Positions 48,619-57,778 of a DNA stretch of 64,000 bases are shown in pieces. The notes beneath the pieces are model-generated. The model was given only the letters and a program-made list of their open reading frames with translations. It made no database searches and had not been told where the DNA came from. The position numbers were made by a program, and so were the translations under genes. The DNA lies in NCBI RefSeq assembly GCF_003337735.1, contig NZ_QPJY01000003.1:26612-90611 (forward strand), written 5' to 3'. Every line of letters starts with the position of its first letter. The stretch's first letter is position 1. The DNA is from Thioalbus denitrificans. Lineage in GTDB: Bacteria > Pseudomonadota > Gammaproteobacteria > DSM-26407.

Positions 48619-49446
48619 ATGAAGCCAGCCATTCCGACCTTTGGAGGAGTCCTCGCCGGACTCGCCCTGACCCTTGCCGCCGGCACCGCCGCGGCCGAGG
48701 AGGGAATGTTCACCCCCGGCGTCACCAACGCCGCGGTCGACATGATGGGGGGCCAGACCCAGTCCGACGGCGCCCAGGTCCTGGGCGGGAACATCGACTG
48801 GCTGTTCGACGAGAACTGGGGGCTGCAGTTCGACCTGGCCGGCGGCCGGGCGAACACCGACGGCATCCAGGAGGGTAGCGGTTCCGTGCTCGGCTTCGGC
48901 GGGCACCTGTTCTGGAGCAACCCGAATCGCGGCCTGCTGGACTTCAACGCCGCCCATGTCAGCTGGGGCGACATCGACATGGCCCGGGCCGGCTTCATCG
49001 GCAAGTGGTACAGCGGCCCCTTCACCCTGACCGGCCGCCTGGAGTACCAGGACGCCGACCGGCTCGGGAGCGGCCTCAATTCCGGCCTGGATCTCCGCTG
49101 GTACCCCCTGCCCCTGTTCATGTTCAAGGCCGGCGCCCAGGAGGCGGACGGCGAGGGACAGCTGAACCTGGGTTTCGAGTACCTGCCGGGCTTCGTGCCG
49201 CTGCCCGGGCTGACCCTGGTGGGCGACGCGGCCCGGGGCGAGGACGGCTATGACCAGTACTTCCTCGGCGTGCGCTACTACTTCGGCGGCGGCAAATCGC
49301 TGCAGGATCGCCACCGCCGTGACACCCCCCTGGACAACGACTGGCTGCTGCGCGATCTGCAGACGCTCGACAAGGCGCGCCGGACCTGCCCCTACCCGGT
49401 GGACAGCGATGACTGGTATCAGTACTGCATCGATGGCGAGGGCTAG
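48619..49446 (+). CDS. Predicted outer-membrane beta-barrel protein (YfaZ-like)
   Basis: 275 residues with a clear signal peptide (MKPAIPTFGGVLAGLALTLA then AGTAAAEEG). The mature part alternates polar and hydrophobic residues in strands such as WGLQFDLAGGRANTDG, FTLTGRLEYQDADRL and YDQYFLGVRYYFGGG, the pattern of a small outer-membrane barrel. A C-terminal extension after the last barrel strand has two cysteines (RRTCPYPVD, QYCIDGEG) that may form a disulfide. YfaZ is the closest family I can name, with limited confidence. It stands alone between gatB and the secretion cluster. Confidence 0.6.
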   Translation: MKPAIPTFGGVLAGLALTLAAGTAAAEEGMFTPGVTNAAVDMMGGQTQSDGAQVLGGNIDWLFDENWGLQFDLAGGRANTDGIQEGSGSVLGFGGHLFWSNPNRGLLDFNAAHVSWGDIDMARAGFIGKWYSGPFTLTGRLEYQDADRLGSGLNSGLDLRWYPLPLFMFKAGAQEADGEGQLNLGFEYLPGFVPLPGLTLVGDAARGEDGYDQYFLGVRYYFGGGKSLQDRHRRDTPLDNDWLLRDLQTLDKARRTCPYPVDSDDWYQYCIDGEG

Positions 49447-49494
49447 CGGATCGCGGCCGAGGCCCCGCGATGCACACGGCCCCGCAGGCGACGT

Positions 49495-49523
49495 TTGCGC
49501 ACCCCGGATCCGTGTGTTATAGA
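49495..49523 (+). promoter_or_regulatory. Sigma-70-like promoter candidate for the type VI operon
   Basis: TTGCGC (49495-49500), 17-bp spacer, TATAGA (49518-49523). The match is moderate. It is followed by a leader of about 170 bases before tssA, with a small inverted repeat GACCT...AGGTC at 49522-49539. Confidence 0.4.
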
Positions 49524-49527
49524 CCTT

Positions 49528-49698
49528 AGGAACGAGGTCCATAGAACCATGCCTCCTTCCGCTGCCGGGAGGAGCGAACTGCGGCGGCTGACGTGGGTCC
49601 CCCGACCTGGTCGCCGCCGCCGGTGCCTGTAAGACGGGCCTGGTAGCCGGTCAGGATGGTATGCAGGACACTGAGCGGCTACAAGGATGGAGGCCAGC
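49528..49698 (+). promoter_or_regulatory. tssA leader with five AGGA motifs (candidate CsrA/RsmA target)
   Basis: AGGA occurs at 49528, 49570, 49653, 49665 and 49684. The second lies in a small CTCCT/AGGAG hairpin. Repeated GGA motifs in a leader are the hallmark of CsrA/RsmA binding, and RsmA control of HSI-I type VI genes is known in Pseudomonas aeruginosa. The link here is inferred. Confidence 0.3.
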
Positions 49699-50739
49699 GT
49701 GATAGACGTCGGTGAACTGCTCCGGGAAATTTCCGCGGACTCCCCCTGCGGCGACGACCTCGAGTACGACGCCCAGTACGGCGAGCTCGAGCGTGCGGCC
49801 GAGGGCAAGCCGGAACGGCAGATAGGGGATGTCATCCAGCCCGCCGAACCGCCCGACTGGAAGGCGGTGAGCGGCCTCGCCCTGGAGCTGCTGCATCGCA
49901 CCAAGGACCTGCGCGTGGTCATGCCGCTGTGCCTGGCCCTGACCCATACCGAGGGCTTCCCCGGCCTCCACCAGGGGCTGGCGCTCACCCGCGGCCTGCT
50001 GGAGAAGTTCTGGGACCAGGTCCATCCCCAGCTCGACCCCGACGACAACAACGATCCCACCTTCCGGCTCAACACCCTGGCGGCCCTGACCGCACCGGAG
50101 CTGATGATCGGCGCGGCCCGCGAGGCACCGCTGGTCAGCTCGCGGGCGATGGGGCGCTTCGACCTGCGTGACTGGGAGATCGCCCACGGCCGCCTGACAC
50201 CCCCCGCGGACATGCAGGAACCCCCCACCGAGGCGGTCATCGACGCGGCCTTCACCGAGGTCCCGGTGGAGGATATCGGCGCCACCCTGGAGGCCATCAA
50301 CGGCGCCCTGGGCGAGCTCGGCGCCATCGGCAGCCGGCTCGACGAGCAGGTCGGGGCGGGAGTGGCCCCGGACCTGAATCCGCTCAAGGCGCTGCTGCAG
50401 GAGGCCGGGCAGGTGGTGGGCGGTCAACTGGCGCGCCGCGGCGGCGGCAGCCCCGCGCTGGAGGAGACTGCGGCCATGACAGACAACCCATCGCCCGCAC
50501 CCGCGGCGGCTGCCGGCGGCACGGGCGTGCCCGCCGCTCTCAACTCCCGCGAGGACGTGGTGCGGGCGCTCGATGCCATCTGCGACTACTACAGGCGGCA
50601 CGAACCCTCCAGCCCCATTCCCCTGCTGATGCAGCGGGCGAAGCGGCTGGCGACCATGGATTTCATGGCAATCATTCGGGACCTGGCACCCGGCGCGGTG
50701 CAGCAGGTCGAGGAAATCCGGGGACCGGAAGGGGGTTGA
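49699..50739 (+). CDS. tssA: Type VI secretion protein TssA
   Basis: 346 residues from GTG 49699, giving MIDVGELLREISADSPCGDD after initiation, with GGAGG five bases upstream. An ATG four codons earlier has a poor ribosome site. The N-terminal ImpA_N domain shows DSPCGDDLEYD and PDWKAVSGLALELLHRTKDLRV. The C-terminal part ends RAKRLATMDFMAIIRDLAPG. TssA caps or primes the growing sheath. The length fits the short TssA1 class of the Pseudomonas HSI-I system. It is first in the operon. Confidence 0.93.
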   Translation: MIDVGELLREISADSPCGDDLEYDAQYGELERAAEGKPERQIGDVIQPAEPPDWKAVSGLALELLHRTKDLRVVMPLCLALTHTEGFPGLHQGLALTRGLLEKFWDQVHPQLDPDDNNDPTFRLNTLAALTAPELMIGAAREAPLVSSRAMGRFDLRDWEIAHGRLTPPADMQEPPTEAVIDAAFTEVPVEDIGATLEAINGALGELGAIGSRLDEQVGAGVAPDLNPLKALLQEAGQVVGGQLARRGGGSPALEETAAMTDNPSPAPAAAAGGTGVPAALNSREDVVRALDAICDYYRRHEPSSPIPLLMQRAKRLATMDFMAIIRDLAPGAVQQVEEIRGPEGG

Positions 50740-50829
50740 CCGCTTCCGGCCGGCCCGGGAACCCATGCCCGGTAAGCGGGGCCGGCACGCCGGCTATCGC
50801 GTGGGCCCCGTGAGCAGAGGAGGTATCTC

Positions 50830-51363
50830 GTGGCTAAATCCAGCAGCCAGAAGTTCATAGCCCGCAACCGGGCCCCCCGCGTCCAGATCGAGTACGACGT
50901 GGAGCTCTACGGTGCGGAGAAGAAGATCCAGCTGCCCTTCGTCATGGGCGTGATGGCCGACCTCTCGGGCAAGCCCGAGGAGTCGCTGCCCGCCGTGGCC
51001 GATCGCAAGTACCTGGAGATAGACGTGGACAACTTCGACGACCGGCTCAAGTCGATGAAGCCCCGCGTCGCCTTCCAGGTGCCCAACACCCTGACCGGCG
51101 AGGGCAACCTGAACGTGGACCTGACCTTCGAGAGCATGGAGGACTTCTCCCCCGCCGCCGTGGCGCGGAAGGTGGACGCCCTGAACAAGCTCCTCCAGGC
51201 CCGCACCCAGCTCTCCAACCTGCTCACCTACATGGACGGCAAGAGCGGGGCCGAGGACCTGATCGCGAAGGTGCTCAACGACCCCACCCTGCTCTCCGCC
51301 CTGGCCGCCGCGCCCAAGCCCGCCGGAGAGGCGGAAGCCCCGTCCGCACCCGCCGAGGAGTAA
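50830..51363 (+). CDS. tssB: Type VI sheath small subunit TssB (VipA)
   Basis: 177 residues from GTG 50830, with AGGAGG upstream. It shows the family N-terminus SSSQKFIARNRAPRVQIEYD and the block LPFVMGVMADLSGKPEESLP, followed by FDDRLKSMKPRVAFQVPNTL. It pairs with TssC to build the contractile sheath around the Hcp tube. It starts 90 bp after tssA and 4 bp before tssC. The C-terminus is Ala/Pro-rich. Confidence 0.96.
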   Translation: MAKSSSQKFIARNRAPRVQIEYDVELYGAEKKIQLPFVMGVMADLSGKPEESLPAVADRKYLEIDVDNFDDRLKSMKPRVAFQVPNTLTGEGNLNVDLTFESMEDFSPAAVARKVDALNKLLQARTQLSNLLTYMDGKSGAEDLIAKVLNDPTLLSALAAAPKPAGEAEAPSAPAEE

Positions 51364-51367
51364 CGCC

Positions 51368-52864
51368 ATGGCCGAGACCCAGCAAGACACCCAAAAGCAG
51401 GCCGAAGCCACCACGCTCGAAGCCGGCGAATTCACCGCCCTGCTGCAGAAGGAGTTCAAGCCCAAGTCCGACCGCGCCAAGGAAGCGGTGGAGGAAGCCG
51501 TCCACACCCTGGCCGCGCAGGCCCTGGGCCAGACCACGCTCATCTCCGAGGACGCCGTCCGCTCCATCGAGGCCATCATCGCCGAGATCGATCGCAAGCT
51601 CACCGAGCAGGTGAACCTGGTCCTCCACCACCCCGACTTCCAGCAGCTCGAGGGAAGCTGGCGCGGCCTGCACTACCTGGTGAACAACACCGAAACCGAC
51701 GAGATGCTCAAGATCCGCGTCCTGAACATCTCCAAGAAGGATCTCGGGAAGACCCTGAAGAAGTTCAAGGGCACCGCCTGGGACCAGAGCCCCATCTTCA
51801 AGAAGCTCTACGAGGAGGAGTACGGCCAGTTCGGCGGCGAGCCCTACGGCTGCCTGGTGGGCGACTACTACTTCGACCACAGCCCGCCGGACGTGGAGCT
51901 GCTCGGCGAGATCGCCCAGGTGGCGGCGGCCGCCCACTCGCCGTTCATCAGCGCCGCCGCGCCCGCCCTGATGCAGATGGAGACCTGGCAGGAGCTCTCC
52001 AATCCGCGCGACCTCACCAAGATCTTCCAGACCCCGGAGTACGCGGCCTGGCGCTCCCTGCGCGAAGCGGAGGATTCCCGCTACATCGGCCTGGCCATGC
52101 CGCGTTTCCTCTCGCGCCTGCCCTACGGGGCCCGCACCAACCCGGTGGAGGAGTTCGACTTCGAGGAGGACACCGTCGGCGCCGCCCACGACAAGTACAC
52201 CTGGTCCAACGCCGCCTACGCCATGGCCACCAACATCAACCGCGCCTTCAAGCTCTACGGCTGGTGCTCGCGCATCCGCGGCGTGGAGTCCGGCGGCGCG
52301 GTGGAGGGGCTGCCCACCCACACCTTCCCCACCGACGACGGCGGTGTGGACATGAAGTGCCCCACCGAGATCGCCATCTCCGACCGGCGCGAGGCGGAGC
52401 TGGCCAAGAACGGCCTGATGCCGCTGATCCACAAGAAGAACTCCGACTTCGCCGCCTTCATCGGCGCCCAGTCGCTGCAGAAGCCGGCCGAGTACGACGA
52501 TCCGGACGCCACCGCCAACGCCAACCTGGCCGCGCGGCTGCCCTACCTGTTCGCCAGCTGCCGCTTCGCCCACTACCTGAAGTGCATCGTGCGCGACAAG
52601 GTCGGCTCCTTCAAGGAGCGCACGGACATGGAGAAGTGGCTGAACAAGTGGATCATGAAGTACGTGGAGCCCAACCCGAGCACCGCCTCGGAGGAGGACA
52701 AGGCCCGCAAGCCGCTGGCGGCGGCCCAGGTGGTGGTGGAGGAGGTGGAAGGCAACCCCGGCTACTACACCTCCAAGTTCTTCCTGCGCCCCCACTACCA
52801 GCTGGAAGGCCTGACCGTCTCCCTGCGGCTGGTTACCCGCCTGCCCTCCGAGAAACAGGGCTGA
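51368..52864 (+). CDS. tssC: Type VI sheath large subunit TssC (VipB)
   Basis: 498 residues. Core blocks are LVLHHPDFQQLEGSWRGLHY, AAHSPFISAAAPALM, RFLSRLPYGARTNPVEEF and the C-terminal sheath region CRFAHYLKCIVRDKVGSF. The C-terminal domain that bears the ClpV-recognised and inter-subunit contacts is complete. It follows tssB directly. It is the reference for judging the shorter fused paralog at 62102. Confidence 0.97.
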   Translation: MAETQQDTQKQAEATTLEAGEFTALLQKEFKPKSDRAKEAVEEAVHTLAAQALGQTTLISEDAVRSIEAIIAEIDRKLTEQVNLVLHHPDFQQLEGSWRGLHYLVNNTETDEMLKIRVLNISKKDLGKTLKKFKGTAWDQSPIFKKLYEEEYGQFGGEPYGCLVGDYYFDHSPPDVELLGEIAQVAAAAHSPFISAAAPALMQMETWQELSNPRDLTKIFQTPEYAAWRSLREAEDSRYIGLAMPRFLSRLPYGARTNPVEEFDFEEDTVGAAHDKYTWSNAAYAMATNINRAFKLYGWCSRIRGVESGGAVEGLPTHTFPTDDGGVDMKCPTEIAISDRREAELAKNGLMPLIHKKNSDFAAFIGAQSLQKPAEYDDPDATANANLAARLPYLFASCRFAHYLKCIVRDKVGSFKERTDMEKWLNKWIMKYVEPNPSTASEEDKARKPLAAAQVVVEEVEGNPGYYTSKFFLRPHYQLEGLTVSLRLVTRLPSEKQG

Positions 52865-52964
52865 ACAGGAAGCAGATGGCTGAGCGGCGGGCCGGAACGC
52901 GGCCCGCCCCAACGGACGAGAATCCGGCCACCCCGAACCGGCCGGTCACAAAAGGAGAAGACCC

Positions 52965-53450
52965 ATGGCATTCGATGCTTTTCTGAAGATCGAGGGAGTC
53001 GACGGCGAGAGTTCGGATGATGCCCACGACAAGTGGATCGAGGTGCTGAGCTACAGCCACGGCGTCAGCCAGCCGGCTTCCAGCGCCAGCGCCACCGGCG
53101 GGCGCACGGGCGGCCGGGCCGACTTCCAGGACTTCAACATCGTCAAGACGGTGGATGCGGCCACGCCCGAGCTCAACATCAAGTGCGCCAAGGGCGAACA
53201 CATCCCCAAGGTGGAGATGGAGCTGTGCCTCGCCTCGGGCGACAAGCACACCTTCATGAAGTACACCCTGGAGGACGTGATCGTCAGCGCCGTCATGCCG
53301 GGCGGTTCCGCCGGCGGCGACAAGCCGATGGAGAACGTCAGCTTCGCCTACGGCAAGATCAAGTGGGAGTACACCCCCATCGATCAGACCGGTTCCCCGG
53401 GCGCCACGACCGACCGCACCTGGAACCTGGAGACCAACCGGCAGGATTGA
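52965..53450 (+). CDS. hcp: Type VI tube protein Hcp
   Basis: 161 residues, MAFDAFLKIEGVDGESSDDA, with AAAGGAGA upstream. The Hcp1 pattern is seen: IEVLSYSHGVSQPAS, DFQDFNIVKTVDAATPEL, and FMKYTLEDVIVSAVMPGG. It forms stacked hexamer rings as the expelled inner tube and carries small effectors. It is 100 bp after tssC. The Hcp1 resemblance supports an HSI-I-like system. Confidence 0.97.
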   Translation: MAFDAFLKIEGVDGESSDDAHDKWIEVLSYSHGVSQPASSASATGGRTGGRADFQDFNIVKTVDAATPELNIKCAKGEHIPKVEMELCLASGDKHTFMKYTLEDVIVSAVMPGGSAGGDKPMENVSFAYGKIKWEYTPIDQTGSPGATTDRTWNLETNRQD

Positions 53451-53541
53451 ACCGGCCGCGCCGCAGCGCCGTCCGTTCACTGCCGTTCCGTCCATCGGCC
53501 GCCGGACCCGGACACCGGGCCCGGCGGGGGGGAGTATTGCC

Positions 53542-54372
53542 ATGAGCGCCGAACAGAGCCTGCGCGAGGGCGACCTGGACCAGGCCCTGGCCCAGCTGCA
53601 GGAGCAGGTCCGCAGGGAGCCCGCCAACGCCAGGCACCGCATCTTCCTGTTCCAGCTGCTGGCGGTCCTGGGCCAGTGGGACCGGGCGCTGAACCAGCTC
53701 AACGTGGTGGGCGAGTTGGACGCCGAGGCGCTGCCCATGGTGCAGACCTACCGCACCGGGCTGGAGTGCGAGGTCCTGCGCGGGGAGATTTTCGCCGGCC
53801 GGCGCTCGCCGGTGGTGTTCGGCGAACCGGCGCAGTGGGTCGCCCTGCTGGTGCAGTCGCTGGGCGCGGTGGCCGCGGGGCGCTACGATCAGGCCCTGGG
53901 GCTGCGCGAGGAGGCCTTCGACGCCGCGCCCGCCACCCGCGGCTCCATCGACGGCACCCCGTTCGAGTGGATCGCCGACGGCGACACCCGCCTGGGCCCG
54001 GTCCTGGAGGCGGTCGTCTCCGGGCGCTACTACTGGATACCCTTCCAGCGCATCCGCGCTATCGCCTTCGACCCGCCCACCGATCTGCGCGACCTGGTCT
54101 GGCTGCCCGCCCACTTCACCTGGAGCAACGGCGGCGAGACGGTGGGCCTCGTGCCCGCCCGCTACCCCGGATCGGAGGCGAGCGAGGATCCGGCCATCCG
54201 CCTCGCCCGCAAGACCACCTGGGCCGAGCCCTCGCCCGAGCTGCTGATCGGCAGCGGCCAGCGCATGCTGGCGACCGATGCCGGCGAGTACCCCCTGCTG
54301 GAAGTGCGCAGCATCACCCTGGAGACCGGCGCGGAGGAGGCCGCCGCGCCCGCCGGGGTCGCCGATGGCTGA
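53542..54372 (+). CDS. tagJ: Type VI accessory protein TagJ (ImpE/SciE family)
   Basis: 276 residues. The N-terminal part is TPR-like (LREGDLDQALAQLQEQVRRE, then FQLLAVLGQWDRALNQLNVV), and the C-terminal ImpE domain has FEWIADGDTRLGPVLEAVV and YYWIPFQRIRAIAF. In Pseudomonas aeruginosa TagJ1 binds ClpV1 and the sheath and is not essential. Its place between hcp and tssE matches that locus. The stop overlaps tssE by 8 bp. Confidence 0.92.
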   Translation: MSAEQSLREGDLDQALAQLQEQVRREPANARHRIFLFQLLAVLGQWDRALNQLNVVGELDAEALPMVQTYRTGLECEVLRGEIFAGRRSPVVFGEPAQWVALLVQSLGAVAAGRYDQALGLREEAFDAAPATRGSIDGTPFEWIADGDTRLGPVLEAVVSGRYYWIPFQRIRAIAFDPPTDLRDLVWLPAHFTWSNGGETVGLVPARYPGSEASEDPAIRLARKTTWAEPSPELLIGSGQRMLATDAGEYPLLEVRSITLETGAEEAAAPAGVADG

Positions 54373-54874
54373 ATCGCGCGCCCAGGAGCGCCTGCTGCCC
54401 TCGCTGCTCGATCGGCTCATCGACGAGGCGCCGAAACACAAGCAGGAGAGCCGTGACCAGGCGCACATGAGCCTGCGGCGCCTGCGCGAGGCGGTGGTGC
54501 GCGACCTGACCTGGCTGTTCAACGCCACCAACCTGGCCGAGGACCTCGACGACTTTCCCGAGGTGCGGCGCTCGGTGCTCAACTACGGCATGCCCCACTT
54601 CACCGGCTTCACCGCCTCCGGGATGGAGCTGCCGGCGCTGGAGCGGCTCATCCGCCAGGTCATCTGGGACTTCGAGCCGCGCCTGCTGCGCAACACCGTG
54701 GCCGTGCGCGCCCTGATCGGGGAGAGCCGCCTGGACCACAACTCCATCTCCTTCCAGATCACCGGCCAGCTCTGGTCCGAACCGATGCCGGAGAACATCT
54801 ACCTCAAGACGGAGGTGGATCTCGAGAGCGGGGACGTGACCGTTTCCGAGTATGCCGGCGGGAGAGACGACTGA
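54365..54874 (+). CDS. tssE: Type VI baseplate protein TssE (gp25-like)
   Basis: 169 residues from ATG 54365 (MAESRAQERLLPSLLDRLID). The family arginine/leucine pattern LRRLREAVVRDLTWLFNATN, the EVRRSVLNYGMP block and IRQVIWDFEPRLLRNTV are typical gp25/lysozyme-like baseplate motifs. It nucleates sheath polymerisation. Overlap with tagJ and one-base overlap with tssF suggest coupled translation. Confidence 0.95.
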   Translation: MAESRAQERLLPSLLDRLIDEAPKHKQESRDQAHMSLRRLREAVVRDLTWLFNATNLAEDLDDFPEVRRSVLNYGMPHFTGFTASGMELPALERLIRQVIWDFEPRLLRNTVAVRALIGESRLDHNSISFQITGQLWSEPMPENIYLKTEVDLESGDVTVSEYAGGRDD

Positions 54875-56751
54875 TGGATCCCCGCCTGCTCAAGTACTAC
54901 AACCAGGAGCTGCAGTACATCCGCGACATGGGGGGCGAATTCGCCCGCGAGTACCCGAAGATCGCCGCCCGCCTGAGCCTGGACGGCTTCGAGTGCACCG
55001 ATCCCTACGTGGAGCGGCTGCTGGAGGGGTTCGCCTTCCTGGCCGCCCGCGTGCAGCTCAAGCTCGACGCGGAGTTTCCCCACTTCACCCAGCACCTGCT
55101 GGAGATGGTCTATCCCCACTACCTGGCGCCCACCCCCTCGATGGCGGTGGTCCAGTTCCAGCCCGATCCCGGCGAGGGCTCCCTGGCGGACGGCTTCACC
55201 CTCCCGCGCCAGAGCGTGCTGCGCAGCGTGCTCGGCCGCAACGAGCAGACACCCTGCGAGTACCGCACCGCCCAGGAGGTCACCCTGTGGCCGCTGGAGC
55301 TGGCCCGGGCCGAGTACTTCACCGGCACCGGCCCGGTGGCCGGCGGCATCCTGCCGGACCCCCGGCGCATCAAGTCGGGACTGCGCCTGCGCCTGCGCGC
55401 CACCGCCGGGCTCACCTTCGACAAGATCGCCCTGGACCGCCTGCCCCTGCACCTGCGCGGCACCGACGAGGTCCCCACCCATCTCCTGGAGCAGATCCTC
55501 GCCCACACCACGGCGGTGGCGGTCCAGTCCGCCGCGAGCCCCGCGCCCTGGGGCGAGCTGCTCCCCGCCGGCAGCGTGGGACAGCCGGGATTCGGCGACG
55601 CCGAGGCGCTGCTGCCCCACGGCCCCCAGTCGTTCCAGGGCTACCGGCTGCTGGCGGAGTACTTCGCCTTCCCGAGCCGGTTCATGTTCGTGGAGCTGAC
55701 CGGCCTGGGCGCGGCCCTGCGCCGCTGCACCGAGGCGGAGGCGGATGTCATCCTGCTCTTCGACCGCCCCGATCCCGTGCTCGAGAACCGGGTGGGAACC
55801 GACCAGTTCGCCCTGTTCTGCAGCCCCGTCGTCAACCTCTTTCCCAAGCGCTGCGACCGCATCCACCTGGGCGATCACGTGCCGGATCACCACGTGGTCC
55901 CCGACCGCACCCGGCCCATGGACTTCGAGATCCACACGGTGACCGGGGTGGAGGGCTACGGCGTCGGGAGCAGCAACCGGCAGGATTTCATGCCCTTCTA
56001 CGCCCTGGGCGAGCCGAGCCTGGGCAACCGCAGCCGCTCCTACTACACGGTGCGCCGGGTCCCGCGCGCGCTGTCCGAGCAGCAGCACCGCACCGGCACC
56101 CGCTCCAGCTACGTGGGCCACGAGCTCTACCTGGCCCTGGTGGACGCCGACGAGGCGCCCTACCGCGGCGACCTGCGCCAGCTGGCGGTGAGCGCGCTGT
56201 GCACCAACCGCGACCTGCCGCTGCACCTGCGCATGGGCCTGGGAGCGACCGACTTCACCCTGGAGTCCGGCGCGCCGGTGAAGGCGGTGCGCTGCGTGGC
56301 CGGGCCGACCCGGCCCCGGCCCACCACCGCCGAGGGCGAGATGGCCTGGCGCCTCATCAGCCACCTCTCCCTGAACTACCTGTCCCTGGCGGACAGCGAC
56401 CCGGAACAGGGCGCGGCGGCCCTGCGCGAGCTGCTCGGCCTCTACGGGGACACCCACACCGCCCACATCCACAAGCAGGTGGAGGGCGTGAAGAGCATCG
56501 CCGCCGTGCCGGTCGTCCGGCGGCTGCCGGCCACCGGCCCCATCACCTTCGGGCGCGGCCTGGAGGTGACCGTGACCTTCGACGAGGGCGCCTTCGAGGG
56601 CGCCAGCGTGTTCCTGCTCGGCGCGGTGCTGGAGCAGTTCTTCGCCAAGTACGTCTCCATCAACACCTTCTCGGAGACGGTAATCCGGACCCTCGATCGG
56701 GGAGAGGTGATGCGATGGCCGCCGCGGATCGGACGCCGTCAGCAAATCTAG
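54874..56751 (+). CDS. tssF: Type VI baseplate protein TssF
   Basis: 625 residues, MDPRLLKYYNQELQYIRDMG. Conserved segments include GGEFAREYPKIAARLSLDG, VERLLEGFAFLAARVQLKLD and YPHYLAPTPSMAVVQFQP. The C-terminus (FFAKYVSINTFSETVI) is typical. It is a wedge subunit with TssG and TssK. Its end overlaps tssG by 37 bp. Confidence 0.95.
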   Translation: MDPRLLKYYNQELQYIRDMGGEFAREYPKIAARLSLDGFECTDPYVERLLEGFAFLAARVQLKLDAEFPHFTQHLLEMVYPHYLAPTPSMAVVQFQPDPGEGSLADGFTLPRQSVLRSVLGRNEQTPCEYRTAQEVTLWPLELARAEYFTGTGPVAGGILPDPRRIKSGLRLRLRATAGLTFDKIALDRLPLHLRGTDEVPTHLLEQILAHTTAVAVQSAASPAPWGELLPAGSVGQPGFGDAEALLPHGPQSFQGYRLLAEYFAFPSRFMFVELTGLGAALRRCTEAEADVILLFDRPDPVLENRVGTDQFALFCSPVVNLFPKRCDRIHLGDHVPDHHVVPDRTRPMDFEIHTVTGVEGYGVGSSNRQDFMPFYALGEPSLGNRSRSYYTVRRVPRALSEQQHRTGTRSSYVGHELYLALVDADEAPYRGDLRQLAVSALCTNRDLPLHLRMGLGATDFTLESGAPVKAVRCVAGPTRPRPTTAEGEMAWRLISHLSLNYLSLADSDPEQGAAALRELLGLYGDTHTAHIHKQVEGVKSIAAVPVVRRLPATGPITFGRGLEVTVTFDEGAFEGASVFLLGAVLEQFFAKYVSINTFSETVIRTLDRGEVMRWPPRIGRRQQI

Positions 56752-57746
56752 ACTTCACGCGGCTGCTGGAGCAGGAGCCCTGGCGCTTCAGCTTCTACCA
56801 GGCCCTGCGCCGGCTGGAGGCGGCCCATGCCGGGCGCCCGCGCATCGGCACCGCGCGGCGCTCCGGCGACGACCTGGTGCGCCTGGGCCAGGAGCCGACC
56901 ATGGCCTTCCCGCCCGCCACCGTGTCGGGCTTCGAGGCGGGCCGCGGAGGCCGGCCGCCGTGGCTGCGGGTGCAGTTCCTTGGCCTGCTGGGGCCCAACG
57001 GCGCCCTGCCCCTGCACCTGACCGAGTTCGCCCGGGACCGCCTGCGCAACCACGACGACCCCACCTTCTCCCGCTTCCTGGACCTGTTCCACAACCGCAT
57101 GCTGGCGCTGTTCTACCGCGCCTGGGCGGAGGCCCAGCCCACCGTCAGCTACGACCGCCCGGAAACGGACCACTTCGCCCTGTTCATCGGCGCCCTGTTC
57201 GGGCTCGGCCAGCCCGCCCTGCGCGGGCGCGACGCCATGCCCGACGGCGCCAAGCTGCACTTCGCCGGGCGGCTCGCCCCCCATGCCCGCAACCCCGAGG
57301 GGCTGGCGGCCATCCTGCTCGGCTTCCTGGGCATGCCGGTGGCCATCCGCGAGTTCATCGGCCACTGGCTGACCCTGCCCGCGAACGGCCGCCTGCGCCT
57401 CGGCGAGAGCCCGGTCACGGGCACCCTGGGGCGGGGCACGGTGATCGGCGCGCGGGTGTGGGACCGGCAGTCGAAATTCCGCATCATCCTCGGCCCCCTG
57501 AGCCTGGCGCAGTACCGGCGCCTGCTGCCCGGCGGCGAAACCCTGCCGCGGCTGGTGGCGGTGGTGCGCAACTACGTGGGCGACGAGCTGCAGTGGGACG
57601 CGAACCTGGTGCTGCGCCGGGAGGAGGTGCCGGGCCTCGCCCTCGGCCGGGCCGGACAGCTCGGCTGGACCACCTGGCTGAGCAGCGGCACGCCGGCCCG
57701 TGACGCCGACGATCTGCACCTCGAACCCATGGCCTATGCTGAATAA
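56715..57746 (+). CDS. tssG: Type VI baseplate protein TssG
   Basis: 343 residues from ATG 56715 (MAAADRTPSANLDFTRLLEQ), starting within the end of tssF. The longer frame upstream is a shadow. Blocks are [34 protein letters not shown] and HDDPTFSRFLDLFHNRMLAL, standard for the VasB/ImpH family. It joins TssF in the baseplate wedge. The tssH gene follows after 32 bp. Confidence 0.95.
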   Translation: MAAADRTPSANLDFTRLLEQEPWRFSFYQALRRLEAAHAGRPRIGTARRSGDDLVRLGQEPTMAFPPATVSGFEAGRGGRPPWLRVQFLGLLGPNGALPLHLTEFARDRLRNHDDPTFSRFLDLFHNRMLALFYRAWAEAQPTVSYDRPETDHFALFIGALFGLGQPALRGRDAMPDGAKLHFAGRLAPHARNPEGLAAILLGFLGMPVAIREFIGHWLTLPANGRLRLGESPVTGTLGRGTVIGARVWDRQSKFRIILGPLSLAQYRRLLPGGETLPRLVAVVRNYVGDELQWDANLVLRREEVPGLALGRAGQLGWTTWLSSGTPARDADDLHLEPMAYAE

Positions 57747-57778
57747 ACCGAAACCGTTCAACCCGCAGGAGACCCGGG

